From the NCBI GenBank assembly GCA_029378245.1, contig JARKIF010000119.1, positions 1 through 64,000 of the forward strand: a stretch of 64,000 nt of DNA, written 5' to 3'. Shown here in pieces: positions 45,086 to 56,486 of this stretch (position 1 is its first letter; each line of letters starts with the position of its first letter). Under the pieces are notes generated by a model. The model was given only the letters and a program-made list of their open reading frames with translations, had not been told where the DNA came from and ran no database searches. Origin of the DNA: Roridomyces roridus. Lineage: Eukaryota > Basidiomycota > Agaricomycetes > Agaricales > Mycenaceae. A program made the position numbers and the translations under genes.

Positions 45086-45699
45086 GTGGTAGTTGAAGGC
45101 AAGAGGAGATGTTTGTCATGGCTTGGCATGCCTGACGTCACACGATCACTCCGGCAATCCGGCGATCATTCCTCCCACGGTCAGAGTATTGTACTTATTC
45201 CAAAGCAATAGGCCTGTATTCAACTCGCTCAAGCAATTATGAGTCAGCCCGAGATGCCATACAGTGGTGCAGAAAGTTGAAATCTAAATGGATAAATCGC
45301 GGAGCTTCGGGTGAATCTTGACTCAACATATAGTGTTATCATCCGTCTACCTCTGCCCACCATGTCAAAACTGGGTGTCCCTCTGAATCATAAGCTCGCC
45401 CTCCTCGACGGGCACCGTTCGTCACAACATTCCTTGCCAAATTTTCTGACAGGGCTCTTCCTCCGCCGAATGCGTTGGCTTTGCGGGCGTAGTGGGGACG
45501 CCTGTCTCAGGATGCTAATAATTTATGTTCATCATTTGCACGCTCCTACAGACCAGTTCGAGAAAGCTTTGAATATCCATGAGATATTGAAGCGCAGAAC
45601 AGAAGACTATCAATCTGCGCACCTCCTGATCGGCTTAAAAGCTCGATCCGCTCAAGGCCATTTGCGTGGGTCATCTCACTTTTTTTTTTTTCGTATGCT

Positions 45700-46130
45700 G
45701 AATTTACTGAAGTTGGCTCGATCTACCCTGCCCGAGCCGCTCGCGTCGAGGGGTCGATGATATGGATCAAGCTGCTCAGTGCTCGAGCCGCGGCGTCGTA
45801 GGCGCTACCCTCGAAGCGGGCTCGAGCCGACTTCGAGCCCTGGGCCGCTCAGCTCAAGCTGCTCGAGCCGTGGCGCGAGCAGGTGCGTGAGCCTGATATA
45901 TCTTATTCGTGGGCTACACGAACGAGATTGGCTCAAGCGGATCTAGCGGACGATTGCTCGAGCTGTTTGAGTGATTTAGGCCGGTGGAGGATCGGGGTGG
46001 CTCGAGCCGCTCGAGTCGACTTTCTTGAGTGTCGCTCGAGCTGGGGATGCCCAGTAGCGCACACTGTATAGCTAGCTAAAAAGTAACAGGGAGCTCGAGC
46101 ACCGTTCGAGCGGCTCGAGGGGGTGCCGCA
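45700..46130. repeat. Cluster of GCTCGAGCCG motifs (probable transposon subterminal repeats)
   Basis: The motif GCTCGAGC or CTCGAGCCG recurs at least ten times in both orientations within about 430 bp, with TTCGAGC variants. Such dense palindromic motif clusters are typical of the subterminal regions of hAT-like non-autonomous elements. I could not fix termini or a target duplication. A possible terminal CAGTG...CACTG pair lies at about 45777 and 46057. Confidence 0.5.
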
Positions 46131-46416
46131 TCGACATGCTGAATAGTCGAGCCGGGACCCCCGGGATTTATCCCGATTCCGTCGTCCACCATCCTAGGCA
46201 GGGTCCAAAGGATAGAGACTCGCAAGGGTTTGAACCATCTGGCACAATACTGACTCAACCCTGTTGAATCCCACCGAGATCCAGCGAAAGACAGCCGAGT
46301 ACAGTCGACATTCCCCTCATTTGCCTCGTCAGCACATTCATTCCCGCGATTGAACAACTCCAGGCCGCTGCGTCGGCAGAAAAAATGGCAGCTTGTATGT
46401 AACACATGGACATAAT

Positions 46417-48827
46417 TCAAGGCGCCTCCATCGTCGCCTCCGCTACCAACTGCACTACCTGGTCCGTGCGCGGTTGAACAATGCACGTAAAAGGCAGGGG
46501 CCGTCTATAGAGTAGTAACGCATCATCAGCCTCAAATTCACACCCAGAAGGAAAGAGAGAAGACCCACGTAATAATCCCATCAGTGGTGTCCGCCACAGG
46601 GTCGATTTCCTTCCCATCGGCACCGAGCGCGCGCGTGATGTCGAGTCCCGCAACGGCCTTGGCTACGTTGATCCAGACGGAGGAGTCGGCTAGGTGGGCA
46701 CCTGTGTGAAAGAAGGAACGTTAGTGTATTCATTCAATTGAGAGTGTGAGGATGCCGCGAACCTGGGCATACACTGTGCGAATGTTATCAGCGGACTGAG
46801 ATCGGAATGAAAAGGGAAAGCGTTCTCACCGACGTCCGTACCCGAAAAGCCCTACCTCCGTGGGGTCGGTCTCGGGGTTCGGGCCCATGAAGCGATCGGG
46901 ATTGAACACGAAGGGGTCTTTGTAGACCGCGGGATCATGTAGGAATTTCCTGTTTCAAGACATACATAACGACTTGCATAGTTCGGCTCGATGAGACTTA
47001 CCAGACGTTTGCGATGACAAGGGTATTCTTGGGTATGAAGTATCCCTCGTAGACGTCGTTGGCCATCGCGCGGTGGGGTACGGCTGAGGATGGTCGGCTT
47101 CAAGCTTGGGTCGAGAAATCTGCACGCACCTAAAGGGACGATAGGGAGCCAGCGGTACAATTCCATGCATATAGCCTCGATGTCTGTAAGGTTCTGGTAA
47201 GTCAATGTATCTCAATTGATTGGGAAAAACGCACAGGGAAGCGAGTCCCGATCCTCGAAGGTAGGGAGCCGATTCTTGCCGACGACGGCGTCGATCTCGG
47301 CATGGGCCTTTGCCTGCATGTGCGGGTACTTGGCGGCGGCGAGGAAGTACGCGAGGACGACGGAGACGGTCTATGGGTCCTCATGAGATTGACATTAGAC
47401 AGAAGTGAGGAACGCACAGTGTCAGCGCCGGCTGCAGAGCAGGTGTCATTTCACAGGCGTATAAAAGAACACAGGAATGAAACACACCACCATAGAAAGA
47501 CGCAGCAGACCACTTGATTTGATAGAGACGCTCCTCGGGGATGTCCTTCTCCTGAAGCAAGTCAGAGGCATAGCACGGCGTCTCCTGTCCCTTTGCCTGA
47601 GAAGAATGACCCAGTCAATCAAGGACCAAGCAATTTTTGGAAGGCCGCCCAACCATCTGCTCTTGCACGTATGCGAGAGGCACCTCGGCCAGATCGTCGC
47701 AGGACTTGGTGTACTTGACCGCAAGACGTTTGAACCCGGCACCAGGGAGCCAAGATGGTACGTATTTCACTGGATGGGTACGTGAGTACACGAGCCACGG
47801 GATGTATTCAACAGACATACGAATCGGCATCAAATCTACGAGGAACGCGCCGGGGCGAGTGATTTCGGAGAATTCGGCCAAGGCCTTCGAGTTCGGTGTT
47901 AGGTCCGAGCAACATACATGGAAAAATACGGACCTTGTCCGCGAGATCGACAAGCGGGTCCCGACCCTGCTCGTTGATCTTGTAGCCGTATGTCAGGTGC
48001 AGTACCATCGCGCCGGCAGTCCTGTAAAATTGCAGCTTGAGCGTCGGCAAGGGGTTTAATGAAGAACTTGAACTTTACTTTCTAGTCGCCTGGACGTCAC
48101 AAGTGAAATCAGATAGAATCGATATTGAAGGGCAGACAAGACCGACCTCCTCGAATGCGGCGGGGTTTTCCAAGACCCGTTTCAAGAACATGTTGGCTTG
48201 GTACTCCTCGGTGGGATTGAATCTGGCCATATTCTTCCGAGTTCCGATAACCTTCCCAATCAATTTACGCTACAGTCGGCGGCGTCATACGGAGAAAAGC
48301 ACTGCACCAATGACAGGCAAAATTAACATACGTATTCCTTGGAGCTATCGCACGAGGCGGGCAGCATAAGAAGAACGATTCCAGGAAGATGAAAGTCACG
48401 TACTGCGCCCCATACCGGGAGTTGCTCAGTACGCGGTTCCATCCGCTCATGTTGGCCATCTCAAGCACGGGTCGGTCGGCGTAGTTGCCGCCACGTTTGT
48501 CCAGGATCTCCTTGGCGATTTCGGGGTCGTTGATGATGACGAAAGGCTGGCCGAGGAGGGTGATGGACATGATTCCACCTGGCCATGAAGGAAGGAGGAT
48601 GAGTATCATCTTTGGGATGTAGGGACGTAAGTTGCACCATAGATCTCTCCCCACTGAGCGAACTTCTTCCAAGAGTGGCTCTTGGGCATGTCGAGAACGT
48701 TGCCGATAAGAGGCCATCCCTTGGGACCAGGAGGGAGAGGGAGAGACTTGCGCGAGCGGTAGATGTAGTACGCCAGCGCCAGGGCCGTCGCGGCGATGAC
48801 TCCGTCCGGGGCAGAGAGAGCGGGCAT
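46417..48827 (-). CDS. Cytochrome P450 monooxygenase
   Basis: N-terminal anchor ([20 protein letters not shown]) then the proline-rich hinge [15 protein letters not shown] from ATG 48827. Recognised blocks on successive exons: [64 protein letters not shown], the I-helix (A)GADTT near 47420-47435, K-helix ExxR in [10 protein letters not shown] near 47150-47180, [15 protein letters not shown], and the heme loop FGYGRRVCPG, split by introns between 46851 and about 46710. Ends [20 protein letters not shown], then AEATMEAP. At least ten short introns; the sites I checked close in frame. A membrane-bound haem-thiolate oxidase of the type often linked to secondary metabolism or detoxification (O-methylsterigmatocystin oxidoreductase-like group). 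Substrate unknown, and no biosynthetic core enzyme is adjacent. Confidence 0.88.
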
Positions 48828-49582
48828 GATGGGGGTAGGAGGGAAAGAGGGAGGCGAGCATTTGTGCGCCCACAATGGAAGCCTAGACTTGTCACCAGAC
48901 GCACGATCAGCGCGGAGAGTACATATGGGAAAATTTGAAAGACATGACGATTGGCGGCCGGCGACGCCGATCATGATTTGCGTGTATTTTTTTGGCCGCT
49001 TACGTGTTTCTTCCTCTCTTCTCATGTCCCTGGAGTTCTCGGTTAATTCAGGCTAACGACGGGTTGCTGCCCCTAAACGTAGTCTGTGGCTCTTCTCCTC
49101 AGTTGTAAGACTCCTATTGCACTCAGCTCTCACGGCAGTGACACTAGTGTGTCCAGACACAAGCACATCATTCTGCGAATTCAAGACGTCGTAAGGCCAT
49201 TATCTCATACCCCTTGCAACTTAATTGTCTGCCACGACATGAGAATCCATGGAGCCCCGACTGCCCGGAGCGGCCCCTCTCTCCATTGTTTCCCTACCGA
49301 TTCCCAAGGAATCATCGATTCATCCAAACAACCCTGTGGCAATCCCCGCTCTCGCTTGAAGCAACAGAATTGTATCTCAAGTGGAGTGTCCGTCGTTCCA
49401 TTCAATTCCTGACGTCCCTCTGACCCTTGCTCGGCTTTCAATCTACCTCCGGTGGTCGTATGGTATGCGCTATTACATACCACCGTTGTCGGGCGGCATG
49501 TAAGCACGTGCCGCCCAGACGGCGTTTGCTAAGGAATAAATTGCTGCGCTCGCTCTCGGTAGACTCCCTGACAATCCGCTGC

Positions 49583-51558
49583 ATGGCCACTCTTGACAAC
49601 ACGTACGTCGTTCCAGCCACAGTCTTGCAGTGGACTAACGATACCGATTTTCGCAGGATTGGCTGTCTTTTCGACGCTGTGGTCGTCTCAGCAGCGTGAG
49701 TGGTCGCCCACGCCAAGATTGACACAGAGATTCACGCTCCAGAGTAGACTTTACGGCAGTAAGAAGCAACCGCCCCACGTCGTTGTGCAAAACTGAATCG
49801 CTCGCGATAGCGGGCTGTCTCCAGGCTTGGTATTATTTTCGCTCCTACGCCAAACGCGACCCTTGGTACATTCAAGCTCTGGTGTGTGTCCTGTTCCGCG
49901 GCGAGTCGGTTAGAGCTTACAGAATGCCCCAGGTGGCTTTCGTGACGGTCTGTGATACGGCCCAGCAGGCAATTTTAACAGGTGCGTCTCCGTGTCGGCT
50001 CTGGGATGCTTCAACTCATGCTCCCCAGCCTGCGCTTACACATACATCGTCACGAATTTCGGAAACCCTGCGATATTGGGTGTGGTAGTCAAGTCGGCAC
50101 TTCCTCCCTCGCCCGTTGGCATGTCTGACCTGACTTTCAAGTACGCTCATCATCGAGATATTCTTCAGCAACTTTATCTCTGTCGCCGTCCAGCTGTTCT
50201 ATTGCTATCGTGTCTATCGCCGTGTGTGCTTGCCCTGTCCCTCCTCATCCCAAACTCACGGAAACACAGTGAGCAATAGAAATTTGATTCCCACCACGTT
50301 CCTGGTGCGTTCGATCGAGTTTGCTGACGCAGAACTCATGTTTGGAATGTCTAGTCCGTGCTCAGTATCGGGAGCTTCAGTGAGTTTCCTTACCAAGCAC
50401 CTTCACATCTAACCTCGTTCCACCAGTCTCGCTATTTGGTACGTGAAATCAATACCCAGCTTCGCAGTTCACTGACATGTCGACAGTATATACAGTCAAG
50501 GCGTACGAACTCCGCTCATCGCTGTGTAGAAGCCACTCATGATCCGTGCAGCCTCAAGATAACGACGTTCGCCGAGCTCACATCCCTCAAAGTGTGTATC
50601 GAATTCACCGTGCTCATGCCAGTGCTCATCCTCCTCAGACGCTGTCGATGAGCTGCAATATCATAGCGGCAGTGACCGACGTGCTCATCTCCGTCGTACT
50701 CGTGTATTACCTGTACATTTCAAAGACGGGGATGACCAAGACGGACGACATGATCAATCGTCTGGTGCGTGCTCGGTCTTTTGTTCAATCACCCGGAATC
50801 TTGAGCTTCGCCCATGTTCAGATTGCGTTCACTTTCAATACGGGCATGCCAACCAGCTTGTGTGCTATCGCCGCCTGCGTCGGCGTGCGTTTACTTCCCG
50901 ATGACTCGGTCCAATCGCGTGTTGATAAATCCTACAGATCAACGTCTCACCCGAAACATTCATTTATATCTTTTTCTTCCTGCTACGTGCGTCTCCATTC
51001 TCTTCGTCATTGTGTTTGTCCTTACACATCGTTGCAGAGGGACGCTGTAAGCTCCCGTATCCCTCACCTCTCTTCGTCACTCACTCACACAAACACCACA
51101 CCCACAGTCTACACCAACACCCTCCTCGTCACGCTCAACACCCGGGACTACATCCGCAGTGTCGTCGCCCCGGGCTCAGTCCAAGAATTCCGGCTCGAAA
51201 ACGCCGGTGGTTCAGGTCGGGACCGTTCCGGCGGCGGCATGATGGTTCCACAGCCCAATCACCATGAAAGCGGTATCGCAATTCGCATTGAGAGGATGCG
51301 GGTCCAGCATGGGGACGAGGATTTCGTACGTCCCGTTCATGTTCATATTCCACAAATTCCGTCTAGGCGTAAGCCTAAAACTGAGTCTGGGATATCGCCT
51401 GTACTCTTTTCTCCGTTCTTCCCTGTGTTCTGAAATTGAAAGTCCATGTTGTATTGAATTCGTATTGACATGCCCCTTTTGCCCTGCAGGAAACCAAACA
51501 CGACCCCGCACGCGAGTCGCGTTCAGAGTCAACAAACAAGATGATGGAGGACGTTTGA
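49583..51558 (+). CDS. DUF6534-type multi-pass membrane protein
   Basis: Starts MATLDNT at 49583 with very short first exons (49583-49602, 49657-49695, 49748-49758, 49811 on), giving MATLDNTIGCLFDAVVVSAA, then LYGTGCLQAWYYFRSYAKRD. Later segments: TYIVTNFGNPAILGVV, TLIIEIFFSNFISVAVQLFY and CYRVYR, then the diagnostic block TDVLISVVLVYYLYISKTGM, TKTDDMINRL, AFTFNTGMPTSLCAIAACV, ETFIYIFFFLL, YTNTLLVTLNTRDYIRS. Last exon 51491-51558 (ETKHDPARESRSESTNKMME, then DV) after an intron 51327-51490. One junction near 50080-50145 does not close in frame with GT-AG or GC-AG sites, so a lesion or a mis-read is possible there. About seven helices expected; function of the family is unknown. Confidence 0.72.
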
Positions 51559-51659
51559 CTGGAGTCAAAGCGACTGCTGGCGAGGGTTGCTGTTACATAA
51601 CTGTAGTTGACACCACAAGTAATGCCAACCCTGTTGTAGGCCAATGTTAGCACCGTTGT

Positions 51660-52530
51660 CAGTAAGTTGAATAGATGCAGGGTCCACGGTGGCAATAGAA
51701 TCGCTGCGTTCCCCCTGTCCTTGGAACTATAATGGACAATTGCCGCCGGGATGTAATTCATTCGACGTCGAGGTGGAAACTGTATACTACAACTATATGC
51801 TCGCATCGTCAGTTGTAATTATACAGTCTGGTCCCGAGACTAGGTGGAAACCGGGTGCAGGCACAGAGAATAATTGAAAGCTCCTGGATGGATGTGCCAA
51901 GTTAAAAATGGTGGCTGAAACCATGAGCACCACAGCCCCGGGTCGAACGGGCCCTCCCCTCCTCATACCACCGTGGCCGTGACGCCTAGCTAGTGGTGGT
52001 ACACTGACACACTGACACACTGCTGCTGGCAAGGATAATGTCCTCTAATGGGTCTGTTGCCACTAAGTTGAACAATGCAGAATGGCAATAGAATTGCTGC
52101 GTTTACGCTGTCCTTGGAAATACAATGAATAATTGCCGCCTCGAGGTAATTGAATCGACCTCGAGCTGGAAACAATGGTGCAGGGACCGACAGGAAAAGA
52201 ACAATTCAAACAACAACACCCCAGCCCCGGATCGAACGGGTCTACGTGGAGTGTTGCTAGGAGGACCTGTGGCTGGACACTTTCTTGAGCGCGAGTTCAA
52301 CAAAGGGGATAAGCGTGAAATACAGTTGACACGCCAGGGAATTGCCCGAGCCGCTCGTCACTCGTTCGAATCGAGGCGAATAGCATATCGAAGAGGTATT
52401 TTATCTTGTTCACCCGAGCAAGTATACTTATTGACGCCGATATCAAAGGCATGGCCACCACTCTCAGCTGCCCCCAAAAAGAAGAGCCCGACGCGCAAGA
52501 CAAACACCCAGGCTCGAGTCGAACAGGGTG
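51660..52530 (-). repeat. Direct repeats containing tRNA T-arm-like motifs
   Basis: 51663-51780 and 52064-52172 are about 80% identical direct copies. After each, and once more, a minus-strand motif of the type CCCGTTCGANCCGGG appears (about 51937-51950, 52224-52240, 52511-52527), followed on that strand by T4-T5 runs (for example A-runs at 51904-51908 and 52476-52480 on the plus strand). Same design as the arrays at 7 and 10-16 kb, spaced about 280 bp. No gene otherwise between 51559 and 52636. Confidence 0.45.
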
Positions 52531-52636
52531 CCCCTACCACCTCGAATGATACCAACGGAATGGTTTCCAGTTTCACCCAAAAGGTAACCAAAAAAGAACC
52601 ATAAAATAACATACACTAAACCCACACTCGAATACT

Positions 52637-55158
52637 TTACAGAGTCCCCGCAACCCTCCGCTTAATAACATCCACAATCGACGGATCCGCAACCGTACTC
52701 AGATCACCCAGCTGGTCTCCCTCTCCCGCAACGATCTTGCGCATAATCCGACGCATAATCTATCCCAGCTTCAGTATTCCATTCAAAATAAAAGCGGCCA
52801 CGAGAGACGCACCTTGCCAGATCTCGTCTTTGGCAAATCCGGAACGATGTAAATCTTCTTGGGCGCAGCGAACGGTCCAATCACTTTGCGGACTTGCAGG
52901 ACGAGCTCTTTCGTGAGGGCACCCTCGTCGTTGGGGTCGTAGCTGAATTCACTGTTCGAGTTCAGATTCATTGTCATGTTAGGAAGAGCAGGAAAAGCTC
53001 ACGGCTTCAGCGTGACAAACGCATACACAGCTTGACCCGTCAGCTCGTCCGACGCGCCGATAACTAAGGTCTAAATGAGCTTTCACTTTGAGCAAATGCA
53101 AGGCAGACCCACCAGCCGTCTCTGCAACACCCTTGTGCATGATCAAAGCACTCTCAATCTCCGCCGTCGAAAGTCGGTGGCCCGAGACGTTGATCACATC
53201 TAACTCTCATCATCAACACCCGTCGCAGAATACTGAACGAAAAACGCGACTCACCATCCACACGCCCTCTGATCCAAATATACCCATCCGCGTCCCTCGC
53301 AGCGCCATCCCCCGTATAAAACAGCCCAGGATAGGGCTTCATGTACGTGTCGAGGTACCGTGCATGGTCTTGCCAAATCGTACGCGCAATCGACGGCCAA
53401 GGGGTAGCCAGTGCCAGTACACCTTCGACGTTATTGCCTTCGAGGATCTGGGGCGATGTCAGATAAACAGCCAAAAGGAAAGTGAGAGCACTCGCCTTCC
53501 CGCTCATCGCATCCAAAATCACCGGCGTATGTCCAAAGAACGGAACAGTCGCACTCCCGGGCTTGGTCGGCACCGCACCGGGGAAGGGTGTAACCACAAT
53601 CGAACCCGTCTCAGTTTGCCTGCACGTCATCTCATGAGGTTCGGAGCAGAGCCAGAGTGAGAGAAGGCGCACCAGAAAGTATCAACAACCGCACATTGTC
53701 CGCGCCCGACGTTCTCGTTGTACCATTCCCATGCTTCGGGGTTGATAGGCTCGCCGACTGAACCGAGGACGCGGAGCGAGGAGAGGTCGTGCCCTGAGAC
53801 GTGGTGCGAACCGAGGCTAATTACTTGAGCTAGCGTACAGAGAAAGAATTACACGACTCACCGACGCAACAACCGAACAGCAGTAGGCGCGCTGTAAAAC
53901 TGGGTGATCTTGTGTCTGGCGACAGTCTCCCAATACCGCGCTGGTGTCGGATACACGGGCGTCGACTCGAATATCACGGTAGCCACTCCGTTTGCAAGCG
54001 GTCCGTAGACAATGTACCTGCCATATAATTAGCCGGAAACCCAGGGAGTAAGAAAGAAAGACACACGTATGCCCCGTGATCCAACCCACGTCCGCCATGC
54101 ACCCGAATCGGTCTCCGGGATGGACGTCGAACACGTACTTGACAGTCAGCGCCGCACACAGGAGATAGCCGCCCGTCGTGTGAACCACGCCTTTGGGCTT
54201 GCCCGTCGAACCCGAGGTCTAAAACGAAATCAACAAACGAGCGTGAGAAACGGGAATGACTCACGTAAAGAATGAACAGCGGGTCCTCGCTCCCCATCGG
54301 CTCGCACGGACAGAAACGGGGTACCTTGGCAATCTCCTCATCCCACCAAACATCCCTCCCTTCGACCCAGTTGACCTTGCCGCCCGTGCGTTTGAGCACG
54401 ACGACCTTCTCGACTTTCGGGCACTCCTTCACCGCCTGATCCACGATCGCCTTGGTCGCAATCGACTTTCCCCCACGCTTCCCCTCATCACTCGTAATCA
54501 CCACGCGGCACTCGCAGTCATTAACCCGATCACGGAGCGCCTCGGCACTGAAACCAGCGAATACCACGGAATGAATGGCACCAATGCGCGCGCAAGCGAG
54601 GAGTGCGGCGGCGGCGTGCCAGGTCATTGGCAGATAGATGCTCACCGTATCACCCTTACGCACACCAAGCCCCTTGAGCACATTCGCGAGCCCGCAGACT
54701 TCGGAAAGGAGCTCGCCGTACGAGATGGTCCGCCCAGATCCGGGCTCATCCGCTTCGTAGATGAGGGCGGGGGCGTCGGGGTTGGCAAAGGCGTGTCGGT
54801 CGACGCAGTTGTAGGCCACGTTGAGCGCGCCGTCGGGGAACCAGGCGATGTTGCCTGTGGAGAAGTCGCCGGAGCGTACGGTAGTAAAGGGCGTGCTCCA
54901 TGCTAGGGTCTTGCGTGCTTGCTATCTAGGAGTTGAGGAACGAAGTGTTGGGGAAAGCATACGACGCACCTCGGCCCACCACTCATCGCTGCCCTCTCCA
55001 ACGCTCTTCGCATGTGCCGCCTTGTACGAATCAAGATCCGGGCCGACGTGGGGTGTCGGCTGTGCGCCTTCTGCAAGTCGGGGGGCGACGGGGTACGTCT
55101 TGATGGCGCTCGCCTCGCCGTTTCCGTTGGTATTGGCGCTACCGTTCTCTGTGCTCAT
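52637..55158 (-). CDS. facA: Acetyl-CoA synthetase (AMP-forming), 674 aa
   Basis: Acetate + ATP + CoA to acetyl-CoA + AMP + PPi, for acetate use. Eleven exons: 55158-54970, 54921-54265, 54218-54067, 54017-53862, 53816-53673, 53619-53496, 53447-53255, 53199-53113, 53063-53003, 52951-52813, 52759-52637. The sum is exactly 675 codons. Motifs: [11 protein letters not shown] (A3, split by an intron), WITGHTYIVYGPL, VDTFWQTETGS (A5), [19 protein letters not shown] (A7/A8), [17 protein letters not shown], and KTRSGKIMRR with the catalytic lysine (A10). Full-length and undamaged. One intron (53448-53495) is GC-AG (AAG|GCGAGT). The ATG at 55158 (MSTENG) is the usual cytosolic-type start; an in-frame ATG lies 81 nt upstream. 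Confidence 0.95.
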
Positions 55159-55239
55159 CGTCGAGCGGGATTTGGTGATGGAGGGAAAGAGCAAGCTAGA
55201 CAGCGCCCTGAACAGTGATTTATGTATTGTGATTGGCAT
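55159..55239 (-). other. In-frame upstream extension of acetyl-CoA synthetase, possible alternative targeting sequence
   Basis: From ATG 55239 the frame is open into the synthetase and adds 27 residues, MPITIHKSLFRALSSLLFPS then ITKSRST: basic, Ser/Leu-rich and without acidic residues, like a mitochondrial presequence. Use would need transcription from further upstream. Sequence alone cannot say whether it is translated. From 55240 to 56486 I see no supported gene. Confidence 0.35.
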
Positions 55240-56422
55240 GACCCGGAATGATCGAGTTCGCGATTACAGCGGAAGCGACGCCCTGAGTCGCCCTGGTCTT
55301 GCAGCAGGATTTTATTCGCTTCGACAATGAAATCCATGCAGCCTCCCCGCCTATACCTCGTTTTCAGGGAAGACTGAATGGTCAGACGTGAGATGGGGCG
55401 ATGGGGACACGGATATTATATCCCCATTCACCCCTTTTTACCCCGCAATGTCATGTGTGGTCGATCAACAGATGACCCCACTCCTGAAATTCAATTGAAA
55501 CAATTAGTACGCCCGTCCAAATCGGAAACCCGTGTTGTTTCAAACTAGTGCCTCACTAGTGGCCAGTTGTAAACCGTGCGGCAATTGCGCGGAAAGCTCT
55601 GTGGTTTCGAACGCAGAACGCAACTTGATGGTGTCCCGCCCAAACGACAATCTCTGAGAAGCGGACGAGACATGCCGCCGAGGGTGCAAAAATAACCCGC
55701 AACATTCAGCCCCTCCAAATGGCTTCGAAAGATGTCATTAAGAAGGGGAACACACGTGGATTTAGAAGCACTGCGCGGTTGAGTTTGAGCGTAGGGCTGA
55801 AAGCTCTTGAATGACGGTCTGCGGAATCGGGGAGGAGCGCTGTTCCCTGTTCGCGGTATTTCTCGGTCAAGTACACGGCATATGGACCGACTTTCGTAGA
55901 GCACGAACCCTTAGGGCTGGACGCCGTACCCGTCGCGCCGGTTCTACGGTTCCCGGCGCCGGGTATGCCGTCCCGTTCCGTGGCTCTCCAGAACATTTTT
56001 TCGACGGCCGTTCTCGCGATCCTACGGAATGTTTTTTGATCACAAGATGACGGCCGTCAAGCGACAGTCCGTGCCCGCTTTGTCACCGGAATCGATCGCA
56101 GAATCGATGTGTTTCCGTCCACACTGACCTCCCCTATTAGTGCACCACCCTACTTACCGCTGCGCCGCAGTGTTGAACTGCGGGCGCAGTTTGGCGCGCA
56201 GCACAGAAGTGCTGTGGAAATGCCGCGATCACCGGAGTGCCGAAGGTGATCCTTACACAAACAATGCAGACAGGGAACACGCTCCTCCAGAGTCCGTGGT
56301 GGTTTGGTGGTGGTTAGCGACAAGAACTGTCGCGTCACTGATCCGAGGAGTTCGCGACAAGTGACTCATTGATGATCAGCTTCTGATTGCCGAGGCCACC
56401 CAGGGCAGTGTCTGTCAAATCC

Positions 56423-56431
56423 ATATATAGT
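56423..56431 (+). promoter_or_regulatory. TATA-like box before the NB-ARC/TPR gene
   Basis: CATATATAG lies 56-64 bp before the ATG at 56487, a usual distance for a fungal TATA element, with a pyrimidine-rich stretch (CTCTCTTATCCTCTTACC) between them where transcription could start. Confidence 0.4.
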
Positions 56432-56486
56432 ACCTCTGCCACGTCAGGACCTCTCTTATCCTCTTACCTGCACCACACCTTCTTCA

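Noticed and set aside
45311..45760. 149-codon plus-strand ORF
   Set aside because: Overlaps the GCTCGAGC repeat edge and a poly-T tract; no coding-like composition or splice signals.
46417..51558. Secondary-metabolite cluster around the P450
   Set aside because: Neighbours are a DUF6534 membrane protein, a primary-metabolism synthetase and repeats; no terpene synthase, PKS or NRPS is present.
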